Positions 1-8,656 of a stretch of 64,000 bases of DNA are shown piece by piece (the stretch's first letter is position 1; each line of letters starts with the position of its first letter). A program made the translations under genes and the position numbers. The DNA is taken from the NCBI RefSeq assembly GCF_027941915.1, contig NZ_CP116009.1, positions 1,240,001 to 1,304,000 on the forward strand. Reading direction: 5' to 3'. Under the pieces are notes generated by a model. It did not search any database. It had not been told where the DNA came from and was given only the letters and a program-made list of their open reading frames with translations. The DNA is from Ramlibacter tataouinensis. Its GTDB lineage: Bacteria > Pseudomonadota > Gammaproteobacteria > Burkholderiales > Burkholderiaceae_C.

Positions 1-103
1 CACTGGCGGCGGGGTGGCTGGCGGCGCCGGGCGCCGGGTGCTGCTGCGGCGAAGCCGCCGCCCGCTGGGCGTCGAGCACGGGAGGGGTGGTCGCCAGGCT
101 CAT
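1..103 (-). CDS. 5' end of an unidentified protein (partial)
   Basis: Only the first 34 codons lie in the window. The ATG at 103-101 overlaps the stop of the LivF-like ATPase gene by four bases (ATGA), so the two are probably translationally coupled. The visible N-terminus is rich in Ala, Pro and Gln and looks disordered, with no motif. In related betaproteobacterial LIV operons the neighbours of this type of LivF are permeases, a LivG ATPase or an AMP-forming acyl-CoA ligase. Any of these is possible and the sequence does not decide. Confidence 0.55.
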   Translation of the reverse strand, partial: MSLATTPPVLDAQRAAASPQQHPAPGAASHPAAS

Positions 104-930
104 GACAGCCACCTCTTGCGGCGCTTGTAATGCTTCACGTCTTTCATGTTGGTGCGCCCCTGCTGGGAGCTCAGGCCCAGATAGAACTCGCGCACGTCGG
201 CGTTGCGGCGCAGCTGCTCGCTGGTGCCGTCCAGCACCACGCGGCCGTTCTCCATGATGTAGGCGTAGTCGGCAATGGCCAGCGCGCGGCTGGCGTTCTG
301 TTCGACCAGCAGGATGGTCAGCCCGGTGGTGTCGCGCAGCTTCTGGATGGTGCGGAAGATCTCGGTGACGATCAGCGGCGCCAGCCCCAGCGAAGGTTCG
401 TCCAGTGCCAGGATCTTCGGCTGGCTCATGAGCGCGCGGCCGATGGCCACCATCTGCTGCTCGCCGCCCGACAGGTAGCCGGCGGTGGTCTGGCGCAGGT
501 CCTTCAGCCGCGGGAACAGCGCGAACACCTGTTCGCGCGCCCGCGCCAGGCTGGCGGCGTCGCGCAGGTGGGCACCGGTGATCAGGTTCTCTTCCACCGT
601 CAGCGTCTGGAACAGACGCCGGCCCTCGGGCACCTGGACCATGCCCTCGCGCACGATCGCCGGCGCGGGCGCCTTCTCCACGGCACGGCCGTTGAGCAGG
701 ATCGTGCCCTTCTCGATCTCGCCGTCCTCGGCATCGAGGACGCCGGAAACGGCCTTGAGCACGGTGGACTTGCCGGCGCCGTTGGAGCCGAGCAGCGCCA
801 CGATCTGCCCGGGCCGCACCTCGAGCGAGACGTCGCGTACGGCCTCGATGGCACCACCGTACACGACCTGGATGTTGTGGATCGCCAGCGCCGGGGGCGG
901 CGCGGCGCTTGCCGTTGTCGTTGAAGTCAT
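100..930 (-). CDS. LIV-type ABC transporter ATP-binding protein (LivF-like)
   Basis: This is the cytoplasmic ATPase of a branched-chain-amino-acid-type (HAAT) ABC importer, a family often used for aromatic or dicarboxylic acids in betaproteobacteria. Visible motifs are Walker A (GSNGAGKST), signature LSGGEQQM and Walker B (ILALDEPS). The C-terminus carries a basic tail (DVKHYKRRKRWLS) typical of a LivF subgroup in Burkholderiales. The ATG at 930 was chosen because the homologous part begins about 20 residues later; an upstream in-frame extension to 1035 would run through the operator at 985-1004. It is the first gene of a leftward operon that continues past the window edge. The permeases and binding protein are not seen here. 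Confidence 0.85.
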   Translation of the reverse strand: MTSTTTASAAPPPALAIHNIQVVYGGAIEAVRDVSLEVRPGQIVALLGSNGAGKSTVLKAVSGVLDAEDGEIEKGTILLNGRAVEKAPAPAIVREGMVQVPEGRRLFQTLTVEENLITGAHLRDAASLARAREQVFALFPRLKDLRQTTAGYLSGGEQQMVAIGRALMSQPKILALDEPSLGLAPLIVTEIFRTIQKLRDTTGLTILLVEQNASRALAIADYAYIMENGRVVLDGTSEQLRRNADVREFYLGLSSQQGRTNMKDVKHYKRRKRWLS

Positions 931-984
931 GGGTTCTGGGAGCGCTGCGCGGCCCGGGCGTTGCAGCCGGCTGGCAGCCATTTT

Positions 985-1004
985 TAGTCCGTCGCGTCGG
1001 TCTT
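985..1004. promoter_or_regulatory. TetR-type operator O1 in the livF promoter
   Basis: The 20-bp imperfect palindrome TAGTCCGTCGCGTCGGTCTT matches the palindromes at 2356, 10300, 25622, 30150, 33833 and 33925. It lies 55 bp upstream of the LivF start. On the minus strand it is followed by the -10-like TAAAAA. Its two halves are hybrid: one resembles the sites near the first TetR gene, the other those near the second. Binding is inferred. Confidence 0.7.
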
Positions 1005-1018
1005 TGATTAATGTCAAA

Positions 1019-2320
1019 TTATGGAGTTGCGACAACCGGCACTTCTCGGGGATTTCCCGTAACAGCCGCGTCGTCAGCCTGCGTCAGCAACTCCTTGAGC
1101 GGCACCGACTCGTCGCCCAGCCGCCCGACATCCGCCCGGCAGGGTTGCGCCAGCAGGCGCTTGGCCAGCATGAAGTCCGCCGGGCGGTTGACGGCATCGA
1201 TCGCCAGCAGCCGCTCGCCGGCAAGGTAGAACGCGCTGAACGAGCGCGCGGCCGGATCACCGCGCAGCACGCAGCGGTCGTGCCCTTGCGAAAGCCCGGC
1301 CATCTGCAGCTTGAGCTCGTACTGGTCGGACCAGAACCAGGGCACGGCGCGGTTCGGCTTGGGCTTGCCACCCAGCCAGGAGGCAGCGGCGCGCGCCTGC
1401 TCCAGGGCGTTGGGCACCGACTCGATCCGCAGCTGCCGGGCGTAGATGGCGCTGAACTGCAGCGTGCAGTCGCCCGCTGCGAGGATGGCCGGGTCCCGGG
1501 TGCGCGACAGCTCGTCGACCGGAATGCCCTCGGCCTCCGCCAATCCTGCGGCGCGGGCGGCTTCGACGTTGACCAGCATGCCGAGGCCGGCCACCACCAG
1601 GTCGGACGGAATGCGCTCACCGTCGCTGCAGCGCAGGGCCTGGATCCGGCCGCCCTCGACCTCGACGCTTTCCAGCTGGACGCCGGTGCGCAGGTCGACC
1701 CCCTCGCTGCGGTGCACGTCCTGGTAGAAGCGCGACACCTGCTCGCCGGCCACCCGGGCCAGCACGCGCGGCTGCGCCTCCAGCAGCGTGACGCGGGCGC
1801 CGAGGCGGCGCGCCGAGGCCGCAACCTCCAGCCCCACGTAGCCGCCGCCGATCACCACCAGGCGCACGCCCGGGACCAGCTGGGCGCGGATGGCTTCGGC
1901 ATCGGCCATGGTGCGCAGGTAATGCAGGTTGGCGCACGGCTGGTCCGGTTCCAGCCCCGGACAGGCCAGCGGGCGCGGGCGTCCGCCCGTGCACAGCGCG
2001 AGCTGGTCGTAGTCGAGCCGGCTGCCATCGTCCAGCTCGATGCGGCGCCCGGCGCGGTCGATCGCCTCCATCCGGACGCCGGTGCGCAAGCTCACCCTTG
2101 CACTCTCGTAGGCCGTCCGCGGCCGCAGCAGCAGGCCCTCGGCGTCGACCTTGCCGGCCAGCCAGGCCTTGGACAGCGGCGGCCGCTGGTACGGAAGCGC
2201 GTCCTCGGCGCCCAGCAGCGTGATGCCGCCGGCCCAGCCGGCCTGCCGCGCGGCCACGGCCAGCTCGCTGCCCGCATGGCCCGCGCCCACGATCACCAGT
2301 TGCTTGCCTTCAGTCTCCAT
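1019..2320 (-). CDS. Ferredoxin--NAD(P)+ reductase of the Rieske oxygenase system
   Basis: This is a FAD/NAD(P)-binding pyridine-nucleotide-disulfide-oxidoreductase-fold protein of 433 residues, the length of putidaredoxin/BphA4-type reductases. An N-terminal FAD-binding Rossmann motif (VIVGAGHAGSE), a central NAD-binding motif (VVIGGGYVGLE) and a late AAGDC segment are present. It would pass electrons from NAD(P)H to a [2Fe-2S] ferredoxin such as the one at 25686 and on to the oxygenase at 25563-23780. It is transcribed leftward from a promoter containing operator O2, shared with the divergent tetR gene. The ATG at 2320 is preferred over an upstream GTG lying almost in the operator. Physical separation from the oxygenase makes the pairing an inference supported by the shared operator. 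Confidence 0.85.
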   Translation of the reverse strand: METEGKQLVIVGAGHAGSELAVAARQAGWAGGITLLGAEDALPYQRPPLSKAWLAGKVDAEGLLLRPRTAYESARVSLRTGVRMEAIDRAGRRIELDDGSRLDYDQLALCTGGRPRPLACPGLEPDQPCANLHYLRTMADAEAIRAQLVPGVRLVVIGGGYVGLEVAASARRLGARVTLLEAQPRVLARVAGEQVSRFYQDVHRSEGVDLRTGVQLESVEVEGGRIQALRCSDGERIPSDLVVAGLGMLVNVEAARAAGLAEAEGIPVDELSRTRDPAILAAGDCTLQFSAIYARQLRIESVPNALEQARAAASWLGGKPKPNRAVPWFWSDQYELKLQMAGLSQGHDRCVLRGDPAARSFSAFYLAGERLLAIDAVNRPADFMLAKRLLAQPCRADVGRLGDESVPLKELLTQADDAAVTGNPREVPVVATP

Positions 2321-2355
2321 GCTTACCCTGATGGGCGGACCATCCACCCGTTATA

Positions 2356-2375
2356 TAGTCCGACAGGTCGGACTA
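2356..2375. promoter_or_regulatory. TetR-type operator O2, perfect palindrome
   Basis: TAGTCCGACAGGTCGGACTA is a perfect 9-bp inverted repeat around AG, between the divergent reductase gene and the tetR gene at 2438. TATATA lies next to its left edge (the -10 for the leftward gene) and CTATAA next to its right edge (a candidate -10 for tetR). Bound repressor would therefore block both promoters, giving autoregulation. It is the best-conserved copy of the family. Confidence 0.85.
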
Positions 2376-2437
2376 ACTATAAGGCCGATTGCGCAGTGGC
2401 GCAACACGGACGAAGGGCAGGAACAAGAAGGAGTGAC

Positions 2438-3082
2438 ATGACACGCGTAAGGGCCGACGACTACGAGGCCAAGAAGAAGGCCATCCTCGACAAGGCCGCG
2501 GCGCTGATCGCGCGCAAGGGCTTCGACCAGGCGACCATGCTGGACGTCGCCAACGCCTGCGGCGCCTCCAAGTCGCACATCTACCACTACTTCCCGAGCA
2601 AGGAAGACCTGCTGTACGCCATCGTGCACGACCACATCACGCGGCAGGCCGCCGAGCTGGTGCGGATCGTGCAGACCCCGCAGCCCGCCGAGGATCGCTT
2701 CAACCAGTTCATCGAGAGCTTCGTGCGCGGCGCCGCGCGCGAGCGCGACGAGCACATCATCCTGATGAACGACCTGAAGTACCTGCAGCGCGCCCAGCTG
2801 CGCGAGATCCGGGCGCTCGAAGTGCGCATGACCGAGTTGCTGGAGGGCCTGCTGTCCGAGCTGAACCCCGAGCTCATGCAGGCCCAGCGGGTGCGCAAGC
2901 CCTACGCCCTGCTGCTGTACGGGATGATGATCTGGACCTTCAGCTGGTACCGCCGCACGGGCGACATCGGCCCGCAGGAGCTGGCCGAGCGCATCGCCCA
3001 CCTGTTCGTGCACGGGTTCAAGGCGCCGCCGCTGCAGCTGGCAGCCGGGACACCGGCGAAAGCGGTCCGCTCGCGGACCTAG
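2438..3082 (+). CDS. TetR-family transcriptional regulator (copy 1)
   Basis: The protein is 214 residues and has an N-terminal TetR helix-turn-helix (about residues 30-58, with the hallmark KSHIYHYFPSKEDLLY). The C-terminal ligand domain contains the block LLLYGMMIWTFSWY. An AGAAGGAG ribosome site precedes the ATG. It faces the reductase gene across operator O2 and is presumably autoregulated. The closest relative in the window is the regulator at 32414-31800, alignable over the whole length. An acyl-CoA effector is plausible by analogy with PaaR/FadR-type TetR proteins that control CoA-dependent catabolism; this is inference. It probably governs the operators of the TAGTCCGAC class. Confidence 0.92.
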   Translation: MTRVRADDYEAKKKAILDKAAALIARKGFDQATMLDVANACGASKSHIYHYFPSKEDLLYAIVHDHITRQAAELVRIVQTPQPAEDRFNQFIESFVRGAARERDEHIILMNDLKYLQRAQLREIRALEVRMTELLEGLLSELNPELMQAQRVRKPYALLLYGMMIWTFSWYRRTGDIGPQELAERIAHLFVHGFKAPPLQLAAGTPAKAVRSRT

Positions 3083-3106
3083 GGGCCTTCGCGCCGATCG
3101 TCGGGA

Positions 3107-3124
3107 CCGCCGCCGGTGCGGCGG
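3107..3124. terminator. GC-rich hairpin between convergent genes
   Basis: A 7-bp perfect stem (CCGCCGC/GCGGCGG) with a 4-nt loop lies in the 55 bp between the convergent ends of tetR (3082) and the ligase gene (3138). There is no T-run, so terminator function is only suggested by position. Confidence 0.25.
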
Positions 3125-3137
3125 CAGCCCCGCCGCT

Positions 3138-4691
3138 TCAGTTCACCGACCGCTTTTTGCCCTTCCAGTAGGGGTCGCGCAGCACGTTCTTCAGGACCTT
3201 GCCGGCGCCCGACAGCGGCAGCGCGTCCACGAACGCGACCTGGCGCGGGCACTTGTAGTTGGCGATCAGCTTGTGGCAGTGGGCGATGATCTCCTCGGCC
3301 GTCGCGGTCTTGCCGTCCTTCAGAGCCACCACCGCCAGCACCGCCTCGCCCCACTTCTCGTCCGGCACGCCGATCACGGCGCACTCGCGCACCGACGGGT
3401 GCGCATGGACCGCGTTCTCGACTTCCTTGGAGTAGATGTTCTCGCCGCCGCTGATGATCATGTCCTTGACGCGGTCGACGATGTAGATGAAGCCGTCCTC
3501 GTCCATCCAGGCGCCGTCGCCGGTGTGCATCCAGCCGTTGCGGATGGCCGCCGCCGTGGCCTCGGGCTTCTTCCAGTAGCCCAGCATCACCTGGGCACCG
3601 CGCACCGCGATCTCGCCCGGGGTGCCGCGCGGCACTTCCCGGCCTTCCTCATCCACGATGCGCACGTCCACGCCGTACGAGGCGCGACCGGCCGCCTGCC
3701 GCTTGGCCTTGCCGTGCTCGCCGTCGAAGTGGTAGCGCCAGGGCAGGCTGACCGTCAGCGCCGCCGTCTCGGTCATGCCGTAGCCCTGGATGAACTCCCA
3801 CGTCGGCAGCTTCTCGATGGCAGCGGCCAGCACCGCATCGGGCATCGGCGAGGCGCCGTACTCGCAGTAGCGCACGCTGGTCAGGTCGTACTTGTCGAAG
3901 TCCGGATGGTTCAACATCATGTTGATCATCGTCGGCACGAACAGCACGTAGTTGATCCGGTGCTTCTGGATCGCCTCGAACGCCAGCACGGCATCGAACT
4001 TGGGCAGGCACACGTGGGTGCCGCCGGCCAGCGTCAGGGCGAAGGCCGGGGACGAACCGGCCAGGTGGAACAGCCCGGCCGAATGTAGGTACACCGTCTG
4101 GTCCGAGAAGTGCAGCGTCGCGATCCAGTTGATCGAGGCGGTGATGAAGTTGGTGTGCGACAGCATCACGCCCTTCGGGTCGCCCGTGGTGCCCCCCGTG
4201 TAGCAGATGCCGCACAGCTCGTCGTTGCGGCCGCATTCGTCGGGCATCGGCTTGCTGCCAGCGATCAGCGCCTCGTAGGCGTGCATGCCCGGCGGCGTCG
4301 GCGCGTCGCCCATGTGGACGACGTGCGCCATCGGGTGGCCGGCCAGCAGTTCCGCGCCCTGCGGCGCGAACGCGTCGTCCAGCAGCAGGCCCGAGCACTC
4401 GGCATCGCGCAGGCTGTAGAGGTTCTCGGGCACCGCCCAGCGGGTGTTCAGCGGCACCAGCACCAGGTTGGCCCAGGCGGCGGCGAAGAACAGCTCGATG
4501 TAGTTGTCGCTGTTGAAAGCCAGCACGGCCAGCCGGTCGCCGGGCTTGAGCCCCAGCCCGCGCAGGCCGGCGGCCAGGCGCGGCACCCGCTCGCCGACTT
4601 CCTTCCAGCTGCGCTTGCGGTCCTTGTAGATCGTGGCGGTGGACGTGGCGCGGGTCTGCACCGCCCGCGTGAGTGCCTGTGTCAGTTGCAT
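3138..4691 (-). CDS. AMP-forming acyl-CoA synthetase/ligase
   Basis: The 517-residue protein is a class I adenylate-forming enzyme that would activate a carboxylic acid to its CoA thioester through an acyl-adenylate. Visible motifs in order are the phosphate-binding loop YTGGTTGDPKG, the adenine motif GYGMTE, the hinge VDRVKDMIISGGENIYS and a C-terminal catalytic lysine region (GAGKVLKNVL). It is the distal gene of the leftward operon that starts at the TRAP transporter and includes the kinase-like module, so it probably activates the transported acid or a pathway intermediate. Substrate class (medium-chain, aromatic or alicyclic) cannot be read from sequence. Confidence 0.9.
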   Translation of the reverse strand: MQLTQALTRAVQTRATSTATIYKDRKRSWKEVGERVPRLAAGLRGLGLKPGDRLAVLAFNSDNYIELFFAAAWANLVLVPLNTRWAVPENLYSLRDAECSGLLLDDAFAPQGAELLAGHPMAHVVHMGDAPTPPGMHAYEALIAGSKPMPDECGRNDELCGICYTGGTTGDPKGVMLSHTNFITASINWIATLHFSDQTVYLHSAGLFHLAGSSPAFALTLAGGTHVCLPKFDAVLAFEAIQKHRINYVLFVPTMINMMLNHPDFDKYDLTSVRYCEYGASPMPDAVLAAAIEKLPTWEFIQGYGMTETAALTVSLPWRYHFDGEHGKAKRQAAGRASYGVDVRIVDEEGREVPRGTPGEIAVRGAQVMLGYWKKPEATAAAIRNGWMHTGDGAWMDEDGFIYIVDRVKDMIISGGENIYSKEVENAVHAHPSVRECAVIGVPDEKWGEAVLAVVALKDGKTATAEEIIAHCHKLIANYKCPRQVAFVDALPLSGAGKVLKNVLRDPYWKGKKRSVN

Positions 4692-4713
4692 GTCGTCCTC
4701 GTTGTGGCCGGGC

Positions 4714-5829
4714 TCACAGGGCCGCGTGCTTCTGCGGACCCGGGTACCTGGGGTAGCCCGCCGCCACGCCGTACTCGCTGATGCCGATGCCGCTTTCGCC
4801 ATCGATCTGCACCCGCAGCACGTGGTCGCCCAGCGTGCGGGCGCGCTCGCGCGTGACCGGGTCGTCCAGGTCCCAGGCGTCGAACGCCTCGGCATAGGCG
4901 CCGCGGTCGTCGCCATGGTTCCAGCCGTCCCAGCCGCCGTAGAGCCCGCCCTTGAGGTAGTAGCGCGCCGGCAGTGCCTCCAGCCGGACCAGCCGCGGCG
5001 AACCTTCTTCGAACGACAGCTGGAACTCCGCCGACGCGATGGTCTGCCCCAGCGGATCGTCGGCCCAGGTGATCTCGTGCTCGAAGCCGGTGATCTCGCG
5101 CTTGTGCACGCTGCCGTCCGGCCGGCGCTGGAACTCGGCACCCGACAGGTAGTACGGCTTGCCGGGCTCGCGCTCCTTCATGAAGACCGACACGCCAAGG
5201 TTCTGGGTCTGCAGCATCGACCAGGTCCAGAAGAAGTTGCGGTGCGTCTGCATCGGCGGCCTGGCCCAGTCGGTGCGCATCTCGGAGCGGATGCCCCAGG
5301 AGCGGTCGCGCTGGCCCCACCAGGTCGACGGCTCGAGCGTGTGGCGCTCGCCGGCGACTTCGATCCAGCCGTGCCAGCGCCCGAACTGCGCGACCCGTGC
5401 CAGGTCCTCTTCCAGTTCGCCGTTGCGCTCGCGCCGGCTCTGCTTTTCCTGCGCGGCCGGGAAGCACGCCTCGAACGTGAGGTCGAAGGCGATGCCGGAT
5501 CCGTTGTCCTGCAGCACCAGGCGGTGGGTCGCATGGCCCTTGACCACCTCCAGCCGCAACGGGCCGACCGTGGTCTCCAGCGGGTTGCCGGCCAGGCGGC
5601 GCGAGGCGCGGAAGTTGTGCTGCGTGCGGCCGATGGTGACGCCGGCGAACGCGTCCATCACGCCCCGGTTGGGGTAGTAGCCGAAGCCGACGTCGATCAG
5701 GAACGCACGGCCGTCCAGCGGATGGGCGGTGTACCAGTAGCGCTCGGTGAAGCGCGGGTCGCCGTTGCCGGCGACGGCGAAGGTGCCCGGCGTCTGGTGG
5801 CCGAGCAGGTCGTCTTGGGGAGTCAGCAT
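4714..5829 (-). CDS. CrtC/AttH-like beta-sandwich protein, copy 1 (unknown function)
   Basis: The 371-residue protein has no signal peptide and is rich in aromatic residues and short beta-type segments. The conserved patch GWIEVAGER followed by WWGQRDRSWG (about residues 154-179) recalls the hydroxyneurosporene-hydratase/AttH lipocalin-like superfamily, in which members hydrate or bind hydrophobic ligands. A paralogue at 31782-30730 shares the same patch and overall layout. It sits 8 bp downstream of the small helical partner gene and 22 bp upstream of the ligase gene in one operon. A role as hydratase, isomerase or ligand carrier is possible; the family assignment is from motif memory only. 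Confidence 0.6.
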   Translation of the reverse strand: MLTPQDDLLGHQTPGTFAVAGNGDPRFTERYWYTAHPLDGRAFLIDVGFGYYPNRGVMDAFAGVTIGRTQHNFRASRRLAGNPLETTVGPLRLEVVKGHATHRLVLQDNGSGIAFDLTFEACFPAAQEKQSRRERNGELEEDLARVAQFGRWHGWIEVAGERHTLEPSTWWGQRDRSWGIRSEMRTDWARPPMQTHRNFFWTWSMLQTQNLGVSVFMKEREPGKPYYLSGAEFQRRPDGSVHKREITGFEHEITWADDPLGQTIASAEFQLSFEEGSPRLVRLEALPARYYLKGGLYGGWDGWNHGDDRGAYAEAFDAWDLDDPVTRERARTLGDHVLRVQIDGESGIGISEYGVAAGYPRYPGPQKHAAL

Positions 5830-5837
5830 GTCGATCC

Positions 5838-6308
5838 TCAGGGTTCGGTGGCGGCAGCCGTCATGGCGCCGAAATCGGTGAGCGGGATGCGCTTGCGCTG
5901 CACCAGCAGCTGCTCGCGCAGCGCCTGGCGCAGGATGGCGTCCAGCTCGGCAAAGCCCGCGGGCGCGAGCGAATCCCGGGCGCGGTCCAGCCAGTCCACC
6001 AGGGCGCGTATCTCGCTCTCGGCGGCTGGCAGGCCCGCCACCCCGTCATCCGCCGCCGGGGGCGGCAGCTCGGGGGCGGGCCCCGCGCCGGCCACGTGCG
6101 CGCGGAAGCGCTCGATGCCGGTGCGCAGCGCCTGCGCCTGCTCCTGCTCGGCCTGCGGTGACCAGACGGTCATGCCGGCCAGCTTGCCCAGGATGTCGTC
6201 GATCGCGGCCAGCTGGCCGCGCGCGTGGTCGCTGGCGACCTCGGGGGCGACGGCCTCGCGCAGGGTGCGGCGCATCGCCTCGATCAGTTGCGGCAGCTCG
6301 GTGCTCAT
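5838..6308 (-). CDS. Small helical protein partnering the kinase-like protein, copy 1
   Basis: The 156-residue, Ala/Leu-rich, predicted all-helical protein has no signal peptide. Its ATG overlaps the stop of the upstream APH-like gene by four bases. The N-terminal block IEAMRRTLREAVAPEV followed by HARGQL aligns with VEAMEGALREHVLPKL and FARGQV in the protein at 38515-39027, which is likewise coupled to an APH-like gene. LvaB, a small protein needed by the 4-hydroxyacyl-CoA kinase LvaA in Pseudomonas putida, offers a functional analogy but not a demonstrated homology. Probably a kinase subunit; function unknown. Confidence 0.6.
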   Translation of the reverse strand: MSTELPQLIEAMRRTLREAVAPEVASDHARGQLAAIDDILGKLAGMTVWSPQAEQEQAQALRTGIERFRAHVAGAGPAPELPPPAADDGVAGLPAAESEIRALVDWLDRARDSLAPAGFAELDAILRQALREQLLVQRKRIPLTDFGAMTAAATEP

Positions 6309-7354
6309 GAGGCCTCCGCGATCAGTCGGTTGAGTTCGAGCAGCGTGGAGGCGACCTGGAACCCCATCGATGCCATGCGGATGTCGCGCGCGCGCCCGGT
6401 TTCGATGCGCTGGGCGGCACTCAGGAGCATGGAAGCGCTCTTGAACAGCCCCAGCACCTCGTAGTAGCGCAGCACCGCCGGGTCCGGCGTGAAGCCGGCT
6501 TGCTGCGCGTAGCGGCGGAAGAACTCGTCGCGCTCCACCAGGCCACCCACGCGGCCGGTGCCGCCCGAGAAGATGCGCAGCGCGGCCCAGGCCAGGTCTT
6601 CATGCGGGTCGCCGGGGTGGACCAGCTCCCAGTCCAGCACGGCCGTGATCCGCCCGTCCTGCTGCAGGAAGTTGCCGACCCGGTAGTCGCCGTGCACGAT
6701 GGCAGCGCGCGGGGCGGCCGGCGCGTGGCGCAGCAGCCAGCGCATGGCGTACTGCATTTGCGGCGGCGCGCCGGCAGCGCCGGTGTCGAAGCCGGCATGG
6801 CGCCACCAGGCCAGGGCCTGGTCGCGTGCCACGCCGTGCGGGTCCACCGACCCCCACAGCTGGCCGAGTCCGGTGCGCTGCCAGTCGACGCCGTGCAGCG
6901 TCGCCAGGGCGTCGGTGAAGTCGCGCGCCAGGCTGGCGTTCTGCTCGGCGCCGCGCCGTTCGGCCGCGCCCTTCCAGGGCATGGGCGTGTCGCCTTCGAC
7001 CCGGCCGGTCACCAGGAAGGGCGCGCCGATGATCGAGCCATCGTCGCTGAAGGCATGCACGCGCGGCACCGGCAGCGCCGGCAAGCCTTGCAGGGCTTCG
7101 AGGGCCCGGTACTCCGGTTCGGCCCGGTAGGGGGCGAGCAGACCCATCGGGTCGCCGATGCGCAGGATCAGGTCCTGCGGCTCGCCCTCGCCAGCCGGCG
7201 GGCTCGCGCGAAAGCCGATGGTGATCCACGAGAAGCCGGCGGGGAAGCGCCGCCAGCCATCCAGCCGCACGGGCCGTTGCCAGCGCTCGGCCAGGAAGCT
7301 GCCGAGCCGGGATTCCAGGGTGGCGGGTGAAAGGTCCAGGGTGCGATCAGTCAT
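6305..7354 (-). CDS. APH/ACAD11-type phosphotransferase, copy 1
   Basis: The 349-residue aminoglycoside-phosphotransferase-fold protein has catalytic loop HGDYRVGNF (221-229) and metal-binding DWE (241-243). In ACAD10/11 and LvaA, related kinases phosphorylate 4-hydroxyacyl-CoA so that the following dehydrogenase step can eliminate phosphate. Here the gene lies in a CoA-catabolic operon, overlapping both the TRAP large-permease gene and the small helical partner by four bases, which argues for metabolic rather than antibiotic-resistance function. A glycine-loop-like segment (FPAGFSWITIGF) and a nucleotide-pocket Arg in LILRIG are present. Substrate is inferred to be a hydroxyacyl-CoA. Confidence 0.8.
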   Translation of the reverse strand: MTDRTLDLSPATLESRLGSFLAERWQRPVRLDGWRRFPAGFSWITIGFRASPPAGEGEPQDLILRIGDPMGLLAPYRAEPEYRALEALQGLPALPVPRVHAFSDDGSIIGAPFLVTGRVEGDTPMPWKGAAERRGAEQNASLARDFTDALATLHGVDWQRTGLGQLWGSVDPHGVARDQALAWWRHAGFDTGAAGAPPQMQYAMRWLLRHAPAAPRAAIVHGDYRVGNFLQQDGRITAVLDWELVHPGDPHEDLAWAALRIFSGGTGRVGGLVERDEFFRRYAQQAGFTPDPAVLRYYEVLGLFKSASMLLSAAQRIETGRARDIRMASMGFQVASTLLELNRLIAEAS

Positions 7355-8655
7355 CCAGCGGGCGTTCTGAACAGCAGAGTGGGGAGCCAGAGGCTCAGGG
7401 CGGGAATGGCCGCGATCAGCAGCACGCGCGCGAGGTCGGCCACGATGAAGGGCAGCACGCCGCGCACGATGGCCGACATGCCGATGTCGGGCGTGACCGA
7501 GCGGATCACGAACAGGTTGACGCCGATCGGCGGGGTGATCAGGCCGATCTCCACCACCACCACGACCAGGATGCCGAACCACACCGGGTCGTAGCCCAGC
7601 GAGGTGACGATCGGGAAGAAGATCGGGACCGTCAGCAGGATCATCGACAGGCTCTCCAGCACGCAGCCGAGCAGGAGGTAGATCGCGACCATCACCATGA
7701 TCACGCCGAACGGCGGCAGCCCGCTTTCCTTGACCAGCGCCAGCAGGCCCTCGTGCACGCCGGTGATGTTGACGAACTCGCCGAACAGCGCCGCCCCGAG
7801 GATGATGGCGAACATCATCGCCGAGGTGCGCGCGCTGTCCGCGAAGATCTCGCCGATTTGCCGCAGCGTCAGGTTGTGCCGCGTCAGCGCATACAGCAGC
7901 GCCGCGGCGGCGCCGATGCCGGACGCCTCCACCGAGGTGAACAGGCCGCCGTAGATGCCGCCCATGACGATGCCGAAGATGGCGGCCACGGGCCACAGCG
8001 AGATCAGCTGCGCCGGCACCAGCTTCTCGGCCGCGGCCGCCAGCGGCGCCTGCGCCGGGTCGCGCCAGACCATGAAGCGCACGGCCAGCATGTAGCCGAC
8101 GATCGCCACCAGGCCGGGTACGATGCCCGCGGCGAACAGCTCGCCGATGTGGGTCTGCGTCGCCACGCCGTACACCACCAGGATCACCGACGGCGGGATC
8201 AGGATGCCGAGCGTGCCGCCGGCCGCGACCGCCGCGGCCGCCAGCCGGTCGCCGTAGCCCAGGCGCCGCATCTCGGGTATCGCGACCTTGCCCATGGTGG
8301 CCGCGGTGGCCACGCTGGAGCCGCAGATCGCGCCGAAGGCGCCGCAAGCCGCGACGGTGGCCATGGCGACGCCGCCGCGGCGGCGGCCGATGAGGGCCTG
8401 GGCGACCCGGAACAGGTCGCCGGAGACGCCGGCGCCCGCGACCAGGTTGCCCATCAGCACGAACAGCGGCAGCACGATCAGCGTGTAGGCCAGCGTGCTT
8501 TCGCGGGTGATGGCCGCCACCATGCTGATCGCGGGCGTCAGGCCATTGAGCGCCACCACGCCGCCGAAGCCGATCAGGCCGAGGGCGGTCGCGATGGGCA
8601 CTTGCAGCAGGATCAGCCCGAAGGCGATCAGGAAGCCGAGAGACAGGGCCAGCAT
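7351..8655 (-). CDS. TRAP transporter large permease (DctM)
   Basis: The 434-residue polytopic inner-membrane protein has around a dozen hydrophobic segments, the size and composition of DctM, which forms the transport channel driven by a Na+ or H+ gradient. It is followed with a 4-bp overlap by the APH-like gene and preceded by the DctQ gene one base away. The ATG at 8655 gives the standard hydrophobic N-terminus (MLALSLGFLIAFG). It belongs to an operon led by the DctP gene under operator O3. Confidence 0.93.
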   Translation of the reverse strand: MLALSLGFLIAFGLILLQVPIATALGLIGFGGVVALNGLTPAISMVAAITRESTLAYTLIVLPLFVLMGNLVAGAGVSGDLFRVAQALIGRRRGGVAMATVAACGAFGAICGSSVATAATMGKVAIPEMRRLGYGDRLAAAAVAAGGTLGILIPPSVILVVYGVATQTHIGELFAAGIVPGLVAIVGYMLAVRFMVWRDPAQAPLAAAAEKLVPAQLISLWPVAAIFGIVMGGIYGGLFTSVEASGIGAAAALLYALTRHNLTLRQIGEIFADSARTSAMMFAIILGAALFGEFVNITGVHEGLLALVKESGLPPFGVIMVMVAIYLLLGCVLESLSMILLTVPIFFPIVTSLGYDPVWFGILVVVVVEIGLITPPIGVNLFVIRSVTPDIGMSAIVRGVLPFIVADLARVLLIAAIPALSLWLPTLLFRTPAG

Positions 8656-8656
8656 G

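Noticed and set aside
485..3082. Plus-strand frame of 865 codons ending in the TetR sequence
   Set aside because: Only the last 214 codons match a protein family. The rest is antisense to the LivF and reductase genes, and a ribosome site and ATG at 2438 mark the true start.
6305..7354. Aminoglycoside resistance gene
   Set aside because: The APH fold is present, but the gene is embedded by overlaps in a CoA-catabolic operon and has a paralogue in a second one, which fits metabolic hydroxyacyl kinases better.
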